A stretch of 64,000 nucleotides of DNA from Azolla caroliniana (taxonomy: Eukaryota > Polypodiophyta): NCBI GenBank assembly GCA_043228905.1, contig JBHGNT010000014.1, positions 806,001-870,000 on the forward strand, read 5' to 3'. A program made the position numbers and the translations under genes. Below the pieces are notes generated by a model. The model did not search any database. It saw only the letters and a list, made by a program, of their open reading frames with translations, and had not been told where the DNA came from. Below are positions 10,801 through 22,543 of the stretch, one piece after another (position 1 is the first letter of the stretch; each line of letters begins with the position of its first letter).

Positions 10801-13800
10801 TATATGAACATCTTTTAAGAGGCCAAAATGGCCTATAAGACCATAGATGCCCACATATGGTTTTAGAAAGCCAGCTATTCCAAAATGTCCTCCAGGACCT
10901 CGAATGCTTCCAAAAGGTCCTTAGAAGCATGGTTGCATGACAATATTTTTGTATATAGGATTGGCCATGCTGGTTTGCATTTGCCCAGATACTTTCCCCC
11001 ATATGTAGGATTGAAAATTTGTCGAATTTCCAGCCAATCTCGATCACTGACCCACTGCCAAAGTAACTGGATGTGCAGAGGGCACTAGAATTATCAGATA
11101 CAACCTATTCACTATTTCTGTGTTACATTTTGAACATCTAATAATTGTCTTAAAATATGGTCTCACCCTTCTCAGCCTTCCTTCTGAGAGGGGAATTGAC
11201 ATTCTTCATGGGCTTCGGAAATTTTGGGTTTTGTATCAGTTACGGAAATGTATTTTGAACATTTAAGAATTGTGTCTTCAGAGTACGGTCCCAATCCTAT
11301 CATCCTTCTTCAATGGTTGCAATACGATCACTGTTCTAGAAATGCTATGAGAAACATGTGGTACTTATTCAGTTTTGTGACTAAATGAAAAGATCTCATT
11401 TGTAACATCACTCTGATCTGCTTTGTTGTTAATGTGTTCTCCAACAACTAACCAACTGTCATGTTTTTTTTGAAGACAAAATGATCAAATCCTTTTGATG
11501 GAACCATAAAACCTGTCTGCCTCTGGAGATTCCAGAGGGCGACAAAACACTAGTCGAACCATCAATTTGAAAAGATACTTGAAAAGTTTTTACAGAAAAA
11601 CACCTCAATCAACGTTTGAATCCACTAAGGCATAATTTCACATCCATGAAGTTTGAACTTTCACGCCTTCTGGGTCCACCTTCCTGCGGGTGCTATTCAT
11701 GTGTCAAGCATTGGTGCACACATGTTTGCGCATGAGGTAGGGCATGGCGGGAAGACGTAAAGTGAGACAAATTTGTTTTAGTGCGTTGATATCTGTACAT
11801 TTTCTCTCCAAAGGCTCCTAAAGCAGCATGCCTCATTGTCAAATTATCTCTTCCTTTATCTTGAATTGGGGCCCCACAAAAGCGACTACCAAGTTTGTTC
11901 CTAATTTATGCATTTTGTATTTAGCTCCATTGTTTTGTCTCTACATTTGTTTCGATGTTTCCATCATTAATGTAAATTATTTTTGTTTCCATTTTTAGAT
12001 CAGAACCTCAAATATCTTTATTCATGTTTTTGGTCGATCATTCCCTTTCTGTTTCTCGTTTTTTCTATGTGTGATACCTTGTATTAATGGATATTTTTAT
12101 GTTTGTCAATCATTACTTTTTTTAATCTTTATTCATTTGTTCAAACTCTTTGACACAGGGTGAGAGCTTTTATAATACATATATTCCCTCTGTTATACAA
12201 GAGCTTGAAGGAAAGGGTCTTGTACATGAAAGTGAAGGTGCAAAAGTTATACATATAGATGGCCAAAATATTCCATTAATTGTTGTTAAGAAGGATGGTG
12301 GATTCAACTATGCTTCAACTGACTTAGCTGCTCTCTGGTATGATGGTTGTGAATTATAGGGTATGATGGTTGTGAATTATAGAAATCATGTGAATTCTTT
12401 ATAGAAGTTATTTCAGATGATGTTCCATTTCTCTATGATTTTAAGGTACCGTTTGAATATAGAGAAGGGACAGTGGATAATTTACGTCACAGATGTTGGA
12501 CAATCCCTGCATTTCGACATGTTCTTCAGTGTTAGTATACTATTCCCATTTTATATGATTTTAACTCAAGGTCCGAGTTCTCATGTGTAAGATACGATTT
12601 ATGATTTTCTTACTGCAAGTATGCTATTCATCCTAAGGTTTCTACTATTGAAGAATGATGCTTATTTTTGTTGTTTCTATGCATGCATGGACTTTCTGAA
12701 CTGGGATCGAGGGTTCTAATAATAGTCTACTGTCCTACTGATGATGATAATGAGAAGATTTTTTAAGCTCCTTTCATTTTAGTCATAGAGCTGATCATAT
12801 CGAGTTCTTGAACTGACCTTTAGGTGTCTGTGTATATTGTATTGTTTTGTTAATTTCTCAAACTAGATCTTGAGAACTTGAAGTATTTATTTTGCAAGAG
12901 AAAATTTGGTTGATTACATTCCCCAGAAGAGGCAAGGATAAGAATGAAGATAAATGTAAAATACGACACACCAATCTTTGAAACATATACTCAATCATGT
13001 CTGGCAGGAGAAGAGACAAGTTACGTATGGTTGACAAATTGATCTTGGTGGCCATCCATCATGGTGAACAAGTGATTACATGGATTCTAGAGTCACAACA
13101 GAATCCCGTTTCTGTGCCATTCTCACATGTGGTTGGTAATAATATCCAATTTGTATTTAGGTGCCATCTTGCACGCAACATTATGTGAGAAAAGCTGTTA
13201 ATAGCAGCAGTGGAACAGTTGTTAGAACAATATAGACACAGCCAAGCTGTGAGAAGGCTGTTAGACAGCAGTAGCAAAAATGGTAGTTAAAAGTAGAGAC
13301 ACAGCCAAAGAGTAGAGCTGCTTTGCAAGTAGCGGCAAAAATCAAGTCTTTACAAAAGAGGCTGGTATAGCCTATTTATACAAAATTGGGGAATGTGGGT
13401 GAAATGGTTGTTTGGTAGTTAAGTGACTCTTGTACTACCAAACAGGTACAATAAATTAGGAATAAGAGGGAATATCTTGGAAAAAGTGGAAGAGAGAGAA
13501 GGCATTTAAAGTGTTGCAGAATCTAGATAGAGAAGGCATTTAAAGAGTTGCAGATCTAGAGAGAAGAATCTAGGAAGAGAGAATGTAGAAGAGAGATATT
13601 AAAGATGAAAGAGAGTGCAGGTCTGGAGCTGCCACCCTCTCAGCACATTATCTGCATACTCAAGATAGGCCATTGCAAACTGGGTTATGATCTGAGCAAC
13701 AGCAATAATTGAAGTGGATAACCTTATTTCATTCAGTGAGTCATAGCAAAAAGGTCTTTCGTTTTTCTGAAATCTGGTTTTTGGATGGGCTACAAAAGTA

Positions 13801-15645
13801 AAAACTGTGTTGCTGTTGTCTGTACAAGTTATGGTAAGGATTCAGTCACAGTACATTAGAGTATGCAGGCATGAGAAGAGAGCTATTAATGTAGGAAAGC
13901 AAAAATATATGTGACATTCATTATGTCAGATGAGATGAAATGGCTTATCCAAGAGGAGGGATTTTGGTCTTTATCAGTAACATTGCCCACATGTAGAGAT
14001 AGGCCGTTTTGCTGTAAAGCTTGGTTCCTATGTATATGTACGACTTCATGCAAGGTTTATAACCTTGCCCTCTAGATGTAGGCTTCTTTGAAATTGGGCA
14101 GAAAGATTTCCAACATTTGATAATGTGTTACAACCATATAAAAGGTCTTGAAGAACCTGATTATTTTGTCCATGTCACAAATGTAAACAATGCACCGGAA
14201 AGATATGGAGACATGAAAGCATGAATTTGGTATTCTTGTATTTAATCCTAGAAAGGAGTAATTACTTTTATTTTCATTATGAACCCAGGACTCTGGGAGA
14301 AAATATTCACAATCTTTGGTTGGAACTCATGTATATGCAAATGCAATTTTATGTATGAGTGGCATTTATTTCTTGAGACATCTCAGTCTGATTGATTTAC
14401 TTCCTACAGGCTGGAAGACTTGCTGGTTGGCTTCCACAAGATCCTAAGCAGATTCCAAGAGTTAATCATATTGGATTTGGCTTGGTGCTTGGATTAGATG
14501 GGAAAAGATTTAGAACTAGGGCAAGTGAAGTGGTCCGGTTGGTGGACCTACTTGATGAGGCCAAAGCTCGTAGTAAACAAGGGCTTATTGATCGAGGTTT
14601 GTTCTCTCTTTCTCAATACATTTCTTCTTCCTTTTGAGTTTTACCCTCTACATTTGTCCATATTACAGGAAGAGAGGAGGATTGGGGCGCCGAAGAGTTG
14701 GATTTAGCAGCAGAAGCTCTAGGCTATGGAGCAGTAAAGTATGAGAGCAATTTATGCTTTTTTTTCCACGTAGAAATATGCTTGTCCATTTGTGAAATGG
14801 ACTTAATCTTATTATTGATATTAGGTATTCTGACCTGAAGAATAATCGGAGTACGAATTACACTTTCAGTTTTGATCAAATGCTGGATGTTAGGGTAAAC
14901 AATATTCATTTATTTATTTTAAGCAAATGCTAAATGCATTCTCATTTCACATAGTAAAACCCTGATTTCCCAGGGAAATACAGCTGTATACCTTCTATAT
15001 GCACATGCACGGATTTGCTCTATTATTAGGAAGTCTGGCAAGGATATTGAGGAGTTGAAACAGGTAAGGCTCGACGAACTAAATCTGTAGTTCTTATAGA
15101 TGGCTGAAATCTATTCCTCATTTTTCTACTATACCAGACAGGAAAAATAAAGCTGGTTCATGAACATGAGCGATCTTTGGGGCTTCACTTGATCCGTTTT
15201 CCAGAGGTAAGTTATGCTTGCTAGAACCAGGAACTTTATTTGAGTTATCTTTTAAACCCCTCTACCTCCACATGGCAGATTGTTGAAGATACACTAGCAG
15301 ATCTTCTTCCGAATACACTTTGCGAGTATTTATATAACTTATCTGAAGTGTATACGAAATTCTACTCAACATGCAAGGTAAGTCAATATATTTTAAAGTT
15401 GACTGAACTTTTTCATCTGTAAACCTTTGCACCACGACATGCTTCTAATTTGCATATATCACACTATTATTTTGCGGTTCATTTGTAGTTATCTTTTCTC
15501 TTTTACTAATTTGATGAAAGGTTTGTCCATACAGGTGGTGGGCTCCGAGGAGGAGACAAGTAGGCTGCTGTTATGTGAGGCTGCAGCTGTGGTGATGAGG
15601 AAGTGCTTCACCTTACTAGGGATTACTCCATTATACAGGTTGTAG
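4828..15645 (+). CDS. ArgRS: Arginyl-tRNA synthetase, 18 exons, with organelle-targeting extension
   Basis: Class I synthetase that charges tRNA-Arg. Exons as I read them, all with GT..AG and consistent phase: 4828-4897, 5565-5725, 6229-6362, 6440-6515, 6618-6719, 7863-8078, 8275-8358, 8750-8833, 8915-9019, 12159-12337, 12446-12530, 14410-14596, 14669-14738, 14825-14894, 14974-15063, 15138-15206, 15279-15377, 15535-15645; about 663 residues. The HIGH signature is HVGH (about residues 217-220) within [17 protein letters not shown]. The KMSKS equivalent is KRFRTR (about 464-469). The DALR anticodon-binding domain fills the last exons and ends GITPLYRL. Residues 1-65 are rich in Ser, Arg and Leu with few acids, like a plastid or mitochondrial transit peptide. 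An in-frame ATG at 5690 (context CACCATG, residue 66) would give a roughly 598-residue cytosolic form, close to the usual plant length. Dual targeting by alternative starts is an inference. The longest intron (9020-12158) holds degenerate repeats. Confidence 0.93.
6801..6919 (+). repeat. Partial tandem duplication of exon 5 end and intron 5 start
   Basis: The stretch 6801-6919 is a diverged copy of 6675-6792. Both contain CCTGG(A/G)TTTGTGAAT, a GTGGATTGAAGAAG-type exon end, CTGTTTCT and TTCTGTA. In the copy the splice donor GTGAGT has become GCAAAT, so it is a dead exon remnant inside intron 5. Confidence 0.8.
9661..10296 (+). repeat. Three degenerate direct repeats inside intron 9 of ArgRS
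   Basis: Units near 9661-9800, 9981-10120 and 10151-10296 share, in order, a TATA/TATG-CCTTGAG-like start, TTGAATCC or TTAATCCCATT, GCACTTCATT, GCATTGGCTRCAG, a CAATTATGT block and a TTCATGC or TGATAGTCTTT end. They make up much of the 5' half of the longest intron. Between 10300 and 12158 I see no gene; a stretch near 10800-10930 has repeated GGACCTTTTGGA-like words on the minus strand but no convincing protein. Confidence 0.65.
12338..12382 (+). repeat. Tandem 23-bp duplication of the intron 10 splice donor
   Basis: GTATGATGGTTGTGAATTATAG occurs at 12338-12359 and again at 12361-12382, duplicating the donor immediately after exon 10. Using the second donor would read TGG TAT GAT GGT TGT GAA TTA TAG, a premature stop, so the first donor must be used for a full protein. 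Confidence 0.9.
13190..13690 (-). other. Possible degraded LTR or TRIM-like insert in intron 11
   Basis: Intron 11 (12531-14409) contains a block with internal repetition (GGCATTTAAAGWGTTGCAG twice near 13502 and 13539) and a minus-strand TATA-like TGTATAAATAGGC near 13369-13383. This resembles an LTR promoter, but no clear ends, primer site or target duplication were found. Treat it as unassigned repeat. Confidence 0.2.
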
Positions 15646-16024
15646 ACAGGAACAGAGGAAACGATTATTTGAACAGATGAATTGATCTTTGATTATAATT
15701 GAGAATTAAAACCCTGCCATAAAAGTTTTTCGGGGTGCGTGATATATATAACTATTATCTGTATACTAAATACCCTAAAGCCTACGAAACAGAGCATATG
15801 CTTCATTGCTTCAATTATGTTATTAAAGATTTTGCCTTAATCATGTCTGTACTAATGCACAAATTCTTTTGTCGTGTTATCTGCATTGAATGTTAATTTG
15901 GTTTTTGCTGTGTGCTGCAATCTAGTTTATGGATATTGGAAGCTTATTACCTATAGTAGTCTCAAAATGACCTATCTATGCTAGTTCCTAAATAACACAA
16001 TGTACAAAGCAAGATTGTTTAAAT
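15646..16024. other. 3' flank of ArgRS, no further gene seen
   Basis: AT-rich sequence expected to contain the 3' UTR of the synthetase. No other supportable feature before the duplicated block starts at about 16025. Confidence 0.5.
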
Positions 16025-17175
16025 ACATGGTAGATCTGCTGAAAAAATCAAATTGATGTGGTTTCATGTGTAACAGCCATAATATGTTCTGATTTATTTT
16101 GGAAAAAAAAAATAAAAAAAAATGTTGTGATTTCATGCGAAAACACTGACTTCAATGGTTCTTTTCAAGCAATCCTACAAGATTGCACTACCATTCGAGA
16201 ACTCCTAATGGAAACACCGGAATGGTCTTTGTTCGTCTCCTTAACTACAAAACTAGCATCATGGAAGATCCAAACAGTCAAATTTGGAAACAAAGCTCCT
16301 CTTTGAACCTTTCAATTTTTCTTTTGTTATCACTTTAAATACATGCATGGATACTATTCGTGATGACATTGGCATTCTTCAAGAAATGTTAAATTAATGT
16401 ATGGGCTTCGAAATTTAGTTTTGAAACGGATAATGTAAATGGAGACAATTGTATCAAATCCTCCCGATTTTAATGACCATGTCATGCAAAGCAGTCATCT
16501 AATCCCAAGTTGCAACAAAACACATGATGGGAATACTTCTGATGAGTGTTATTTCCTTGTGGAAAAAAAGCTTGGCATTGTACATAGTTGACTACTTACA
16601 TTAGAAATTTTGATCCATACAGCTCATTTTGGAAACATGAAAGTTATACAAATATGCAAAGGATGAGAACTCTAGGCTACATATGGAGTAATCCTCAATT
16701 GTATTGTACAAGTAGAAGTACACTATAGCTCTCAATTGAAGACAAACACCACCAGAATGGAAAGTGTTGGTACAAGCCTAAATTGAATAACATAAAGGCT
16801 GCATATGTTACATGCCATTTTGGAGATGTTGATGAGGTTCAAGCTTCGATCTACAACTCAAAGCTCTTCCTAAGAACGAACACATAGGCTGGAATGAAGT
16901 AAAGATCACCATTAATACCTTAAAGATACGAATTACATAACAAAATAAATGATACAACTATTTTGACAATAATAATCGCTACTAGTTCATTGTTGGTCAT
17001 AGATGGTATTATTTATTTTAAGAATGAGACACAATGAAGTCTTCATGAAATGATTGCAATATAAGAGAAGCCCATGATGCCATGCATGTAGCACGTGCAA
17101 TTACCTAGATATTGCACAACAAAGCAATGCGTGTCGAGTTGATACACCTATTGGAATTCACTTCATTTTGTCAAA

Positions 17176-17226
17176 GCACACCTCACACATTTGGTATCAT
17201 AGATACATACATACATACATACATAT

Positions 17227-17257
<31 letters not shown>

Positions 17258-17272
17258 CACACACACACACAG

Positions 17273-17307
<35 letters not shown>

Positions 17308-17476
17308 TATATATATATACATACACACATATATATATATACATACATATATATATATATATACACATACATATATATATATATATACATACATATATAT
17401 ATATATATATACATACATATATATATATATATACATACATATATATATATATATATACATACATATATATATATAT

Positions 17477-17509
<33 letters not shown>

Positions 17510-17536
17510 CATACATATATACATATATACATATAT

Positions 17537-17570
<34 letters not shown>

Positions 17571-17644
17571 GATATACACATACCTACACATACATTTGTG
17601 CATAGATAGATATCTTGAAACGATACAAAATGTGTGAGGTGTGC
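17176..17644. repeat. Foldback-flanked (TACA)n/(TA)n/(CA)n microsatellite, copy C
   Basis: GCACACCTCACACATTTGG at 17176 and its near-perfect inverse ending at 17644 (about 23 bases, one mismatch) flank about 420 bp of mixed TACA, TA and CA repeat. Copies B (21891-21993) and A (24459-24739) have the same arms with about 56 and 234 bp between them. Long open frames here, rich in Tyr-Ile and Thr-His, are repeat artefacts. Confidence 0.9.
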
Positions 17645-17756
17645 ATCGATATATCAACGTATGTATGTTGGGGTTTTCCATAACTAATATAGACAAGTTA
17701 CTGTCGAAAAAGAGACCGCAAGTAATATAAAGAGTTACTCTAATTTTTAAAGTATG

Positions 17757-18165
17757 TTAAGGTAAGTGTACCAGGCAAGACGATGTTCCATCATGTTCTC
17801 TAACGTTGAGAAGTTGTTCCTCAACCTCGATTAACCGAAGTAGGACCGATGAGATCTTGGGCGCGCCCACATTGGGGACTGATTGTGAATCATCTTTTTG
17901 GTCATCCGTATCGATGTTCGATGACTCGGTGGATGATGATACATGTGGAACTAAATTGTCAAGTTGTGTTGAATGCTCGTCTGACGGGGTCTTCTTTAGT
18001 ATAGACTTGAGAGGAGGTTGGGTGGATGTGGGGCTATGAACATCATGGTGTAGATTGTGTACCTTGGAAGAGATCCTATTCAAATACAAATTTTTGTGCG
18101 AGAATTGGGAGGATCTCCTAGGCGAGAAAACAAAGGCGGAGGCCACAGGATAGTAGACAAATGCG
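17757..18165 (-). pseudogene. 3' fragment of the unknown gene, copy C
   Basis: The last roughly 135 codons of the gene at 24852-26426 are present and open (SAFVFSPRRS, HSTQLDNLVPHVSS, SSVLLRLIE, ending CLVHLP-stop). The 5' part is replaced at about 18165 by Copia gag sequence, and the frame runs on out of frame into the Copia sequence as a chimeric open frame to 18233. No promoter is carried along, so it is presumed non-functional. Confidence 0.85.
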
Positions 18166-18171
18166 TTGTTA

Positions 18172-18804
18172 TCATTTGTTATCTCCCTTCGTGTATAGCA
18201 TCTTGTTGTCAGTGTGCGTGGTCGTTGACGCACCCACGTGGTTCTCCTCTATAAGGAGCATCGACTGTAGGTCGAAAAAGGACGGTATGTTCTCCCGTGT
18301 ACACACAACAGTTCGGAATGCTCCAAACTTTGACATCAGTCCCCCGAGACAAATCTGCACCATCTCGTCTTCCTCGACGTTCACATTGATAGAGGCTAAG
18401 GAGTCGCATATCTCTTTGATCTTCAAGGTGTAATCAGCCACCGACAAGTCACATTGTCGTAAGTTGCTCAGCTCCTATCGGAGTTCAAGCTTCCTGGTTG
18501 TGGTGCTTGCGGTGAAAATCTTCTTCAGATTTCCCCAAGCATCTTTTGGTGTTTTCACATCCCGAATGTAGCTTAGAAGTTGTTCGCCCACACAAGACGC
18601 GAAGTAGTAGAGGACTCTACTCGTTGACTGTTCCCAAGCCGGGAAGTCTTTGTGTGTCAAATAGGGTGTTGTGTCATTTGCTCTGTCGACATAGCTCCAG
18701 TAACCGTGCCCGAGTAGGTACTGGTGCATCTTGTAAGACCAAGACGCGTAGTTGTTTCTGTCAAGCTTCTCCATCGGAAGTGAGCTAGCCATGCCTCTAT
18801 CCAT
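18172..18804 (-). pseudogene. Copia gag fragment
   Basis: Starts at the ATG at 18804. Contains NNYASWSYKMHQYL and later EMVQICLGGL, standard for the retrotrans_gag/UBN2-type gag of plant Copia elements. One in-frame TAG at about 18475 sits where relatives have CAG (Leu-Arg-Gln-Glu-Leu). It ends before the zinc knuckle because of the truncation. Confidence 0.85.
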
Positions 18805-18887
18805 CGGTTTTACCGGTTCTTCTTGGTTGGTTTTCCTTTCAAGCTATGTCGGATGCAGAGGTTCTCAACCCTCGCGCTCTGATACCA

Positions 18888-19277
18888 TGTAGAAAGAATA
18901 ACGTGCGGAAGCAAGTAGAAAACCGAATACAGAAATGGAGGTTTAATGGAGAGCTTGAATGTACACAGTACGCGGGAGAGACAGACAGAGGAAATACACA
19001 AAACTCAATTAAAAAATAATACTCAGTCTATACATTCTTCGTGCTTAGTGAACACCTTTTATACAAGCCCTGACTATCGGGTTGAGAGTACTTGAATGCT
19101 CATAAATGAGCCTACTACACTAACTCCCAAAATTATTCCTTACGAGGAATACCATACTAACGGCCTTCCGGTTTACGCACCGATACGACCACGTTATACA
19201 TACTATTTTATGGACCCAGTCTACGCATTGGGTTACGCACCGTATTACGCACTCAATGTTGAGCTTGTCACTCAATA
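18888..19277 (-). repeat. LTR of the truncated minus-strand Copia
   Basis: 390 bp. In element orientation it begins TATTGAGTGACAAGCTCAAC (a mutated TGTTGAG start) and ends TTCTTTCTACA next to the primer site. The TATA box GTATAAAAG lies near 19058-19066 on the minus strand. Confidence 0.8.
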
Positions 19278-19428
19278 GAACCGGAAGAGAAGACATATTT
19301 GTAAATATGTGTTGAGTAAGCCTATTCAGGCTATATTTGTAAATAGCCCTAAGTTCATATGAGTATAAATATGACCTAGGGCAATGACAGAAGATGGTTG
19401 TCATATTGTTGTATGTGCATAGCTGTTG

Positions 19429-19480
<52 letters not shown>

Positions 19481-21163
19481 CAAAGTGATACTTTGTTGGC
19501 CGCTTGGCAAAGATACAAAGCTCGAGGTCGTTGCCTCCAAGTCTCTGATTGTACCTTTCTTATATAGTGATAGTTTGGAGCCTGTGGGCTCCCGTGGTTT
19601 TTCCCAATTAGGGTTTTCCATGTAAACATCTTGTGTACTCTCTATTGTTCGTGTGTGTACATGTACTAATCTCCAACCCCATTTCTATGTTTGATTCTCA
19701 TTGAAGTGATTCAAGACTCGGTTGTGGCCGAGCAATATTCCGCGCTATTTCCTTCAAACTGGTATCAAAGCGAACAACATAGGAAATGGAAGAATCGTTC
19801 GACGGCATGTTCAAGCTCACTGGCTCCAACTACTTAGTGTGGAAGTCGAAGATGAGGGATATGCTGGTGGTTAAAGATCTTTGGTTGTTGGTTCAGTTCG
19901 GGGGACAAGAGACCGGATAAGATTGACGCCACAGTGTGGGAGGTGATGCACATGAAGACGACAACATACATCCAGTGCTTCATCGACATGAGCGTGTACA
20001 ACAATTTCAATGAAGAGAGCAAGGCTCATGAACTCTGGGAGAAGCTCAGCATCATGTTCCAGAACAAGAATGTTGTTAATCGGGTTTCGGTATTCTGGAA
20101 GCTAGTGAGGCTCCAATACCAGGACGACTCCAGTATGGCGGAGCACATGAATGCCTTCCAGGGACTAATAAACCAAGAAACCTTGTTAAGTACCTCTCAT
20201 CGATGAGGTACTCGCATTACTCCTGCTCTGTTCCCTCCCGGATAGTTGGGATATGCTAGTTGTCACGTTGGGCAATGCCAGGCCGGAAGGAAAACAGTTA
20301 TCCCTAGCAAGGGTAAAATCAAGCTTGCGAGATGAAGAAGCTCGCTGAAAGGACCGGGAGTCCAGAACCAATCCGAAGGGCTTGGTTACCGAAGATGACC
20401 ACAATAGGGGAAGAGGCCGGTATCGGAGTCCCCAAAACCAGGACAAATCGGGGACGAGGTCGAAGTCAAGGGGGAGGCCCACTTGCTTCTACTGTGGGAA
20501 GCCGGGGCACTTCCAGAAGAATTGTCGGCACTTCTGGAAAGAGAAAGCAACTGAGAGTGCCGATTCGAAAAACGGTTCGGACCGGAAAGGGTCGGCTCGG
20601 AAGGGAATGTCGGCAATCGCGACAAGTGAAGAAGAACTTATGCTCATTACCGAGGAGAATGAGTTGAACCTTGTTGGCGACGAGACAATGCGGGTTGTTG
20701 ATTCCGGAGCATCGTTCCATCTTACACAGGACCAGAGATGCTTCTCATCCTACACATCCGGAGGTCGTGGTTGTGTCCGGATGGGCAATGAAAGTACATG
20801 CCGAATTGTTGGCATAAGAGATGTGTCGTTGACGACATCAAACGGATGCAAGTTGCTGCTGAAGGATGTCTAACACGTTTCGGAGGTTTGACTGAACCTA
20901 ATATTAGCCTGACGGCTAGATGACGAAGGCTACACGGGTAGCATCCAGAACGGAGTCATGAAATTCAGCAAAGGAAGCTTGATCGTGGCTCGAGCCCAGA
21001 AGATCAAAACATTGTACCTGAAAAATGACCGGATATGCCAGGAAGAAGTGAACGTAGCATCCGACACTGCCGGTGAGCTATGGCACAAGAGACTACGTCA
21101 TATGAGCCAGAAGGGGATGAGAAGACTTGACGAAGACAACCTCATTCTGGAGGTGAAAGACGA
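19278..21163 (+). mobile_element. Truncated Copia retrotransposon (partial 5' LTR, gag, protease)
   Basis: The partial LTR 19278-19756 matches, in opposite orientation, the solo LTR at 39122-39854 (shared CATATTTGTAAATATGT, GTATAAATATGAC, CTTGTGTACTCTC and TCGGTTGTGGCCGAGC). The primer site TGGTATCAAAGC is at 19760-19771 and gag starts at 19786. The internal region stops abruptly at about 21163 in the pre-integrase domain, where it is joined to duplicated block B. A (GA)n tract at 19431-19479 lies within the LTR. Confidence 0.85.
19786..21163 (+). pseudogene. Copia gag-protease fragment
   Basis: Gag begins FDGMFKLTGSNYLVWKSKM and is frameshifted near 19900-19920 and again near 20200-20330. 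The zinc knuckle CFYCGKPGHFQKNC (C-x2-C-x4-H-x4-C) is at about 20487-20530. The aspartic protease has an intact VVDSGASFHLT at about 20694-20730. The GAG-pre-integrase motif ELWHKRLRHMSQKGM is at about 21075. No integrase or reverse transcriptase follows. Confidence 0.85.
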
Positions 21164-22540
21164 TTGTATCAAATCCTCCCGATTTTAATGACCATGTCAT
21201 GCAAAGCAGTCATCTAATCCCAAGTTGCAACAAAACACATGATGGGACTACTTCTGATGAGTGTTATTTCCTTGTGCAAAAAAAACATGGCATTGTACAT
21301 AGTTGACTACTTACATTAGAAATGTTGATCCATACAACTCATTTTGGAAACATGAAAGTTATGCAAATATGCAAAGGATGAGAACTCTAGACTACATATG
21401 GAGTAATCCTCAATTGTATTGTACAAGTAGAAGTACACTATAGCTCTCAATTGAAGACACACACCATGAGAATGGAAAGTCTTGGTACAAGCCTAAATTG
21501 AATAACATAAAGGTTGCATATGTTACATGCCATTTTGGAGATGTTGATGATGTTCAAGCTTCGATCTACAACTCAAAGCTCTTCCTAAGAACGAATACAT
21601 AGGTTGGAATGAAGTAAAGACCACCATTAGTACCTTAAAGATACGAATTACATAACAAAATAAATGATACAACTATTTTGACAACAATAATCGCAACTAG
21701 TTCATTGTTGGTCATAGATGGTATTATTTATTTTAAGAATGAGACAAAATGAAGTCTACAGGAAATGGTTGCAATATAAGAGAAGCCCATGATGCCATGC
21801 ATGTAGCACATGCAATTACGTAGATATCGCACAACAAAGCAATACGTGTCGAGTTGATGCACCTATTGGAATTCACTTCATTTTGTCAAAGCACACCTCA
21901 CACATTTGGTATCATACATACATATATATATATGATATACACATACATTTGTGCATAGATATCTTGAAACGATACAAAATGTGTGAGGTGTGCATCGATA
22001 TATATTAATGTATGTATGTTGGGGTTTTCCAAAACTAATATAGACAAGTTACTATAAAAAAAGAGACCGCAAGTAATATAAAGAGTTACTCTAATTTTTA
22101 AAGTATGTTAAGGTAAGTGTACCAGGCAAGACGATGTTCCATCATGTTCTCTAACGTTGAGAAGTTGTTCGTCAGCCTCGATTAACCGAAGTAGGACCGA
22201 TGAGATCTTTGGGTGCGCCCACATTGGGGACTGATTATGAATCATCTTTTTGGTCATCCGTATCGGTGTTTGATGACTCGATAGATGATGATACATGTGG
22301 AACCAAATTGTCAAGTTGTGTTGAATGCTCGTATGACGAGGTCTTCTTCAGTATAGACTTGAGAGGAGGTTGGGTGGATGTGGGGCTATGAACATCATGG
22401 TGTAGATTGTGTACCTTGGAAGAGATCCTATTCAAATACAAATTTTTGTGCGATACTTGGACGAATCTCCTAGGAGAGAAAACAAAAGTCGAGGCCACAA
22501 GAGAGTAGACAAATGCATCGTTATGTTTTGCTTCGAGGAC
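21164..22540. repeat. Duplicated block, copy B
   Basis: Begins at ATTGTATCAAATCC, fused to Copia at 21163. It follows copies A and C closely through the foldback arms (21891-21914 and 21971-21993), where the microsatellite is almost absent. It then contains the 3' end of the unknown gene (22108-22540), before Copia sequence at about 22541. Confidence 0.9.
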
Positions 22541-22543
22541 CAC
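22108..22543 (-). pseudogene. 3' fragment of the unknown gene, copy B
   Basis: Matches the last roughly 140 codons of the gene at 24852-26426, from a codon in HEVVLEA to CLVHLP-stop. An extra T near 22208 (ATCTTTGGG versus ATCTTGGG in copies A and C) shifts the frame, so this copy is broken. Its upstream end stops at CCTCATG, directly fused to a Copia RNase H fragment. Confidence 0.85.

Larger units (their letters stand above)
16025..18165. repeat. Duplicated block, copy C (gene 3' end plus downstream flank)
   Basis: From ATACATGGTAGATCTRCTG at about 16025, this block parallels 23330-25265, with some indels, and 21164-22540 (copy B lacks the first part). Shared landmarks include GTATCAAATCCTCCCGATTT (16452, 21167, 23737), the foldback-flanked microsatellite, GACCGCAAGTAATATAAAG and the 3' end of the unknown gene. 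It ends where the gene fragment meets Copia sequence at about 18165. Confidence 0.9.
18166..19277 (-). mobile_element. Truncated Copia retrotransposon (5' LTR, primer site, gag)
   Basis: In minus orientation: LTR 19277-18888, then primer site TGGTATCAGAGCG (18887-18875, initiator tRNA-Met type), then gag down to 18166 where the element is cut and joined to copy C of the gene fragment. Same family as the element at 34541 (matching LTR body, TATA region GTATAAAAG, and gag start SLPMEKLDRNNYASW versus SLLPTEKLDRSNYASW). Its LTR ends exactly against the truncated LTR of the next element, suggesting that it inserted into that LTR and later lost its 3' half. Confidence 0.85.

Noticed and set aside
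10643-11047. 134-codon minus-strand frame inside ArgRS intron 9
   Set aside because: Trp- and Ser-rich with no recognisable domain; probably chance in repetitive intron DNA.
17112-17696. Several open frames of 119-177 codons rich in Tyr-Ile, His-Thr or Cys-Val on both strands
   Set aside because: They are translations of the TACA/TA/CA microsatellite; the same occurs at 24395-24791 and 53323-53632.
20332-20667. Arg/Gly-rich frame overlapping the Copia gag
   Set aside because: Out-of-frame shadow of the gag zinc-knuckle frame at 20382-20873.
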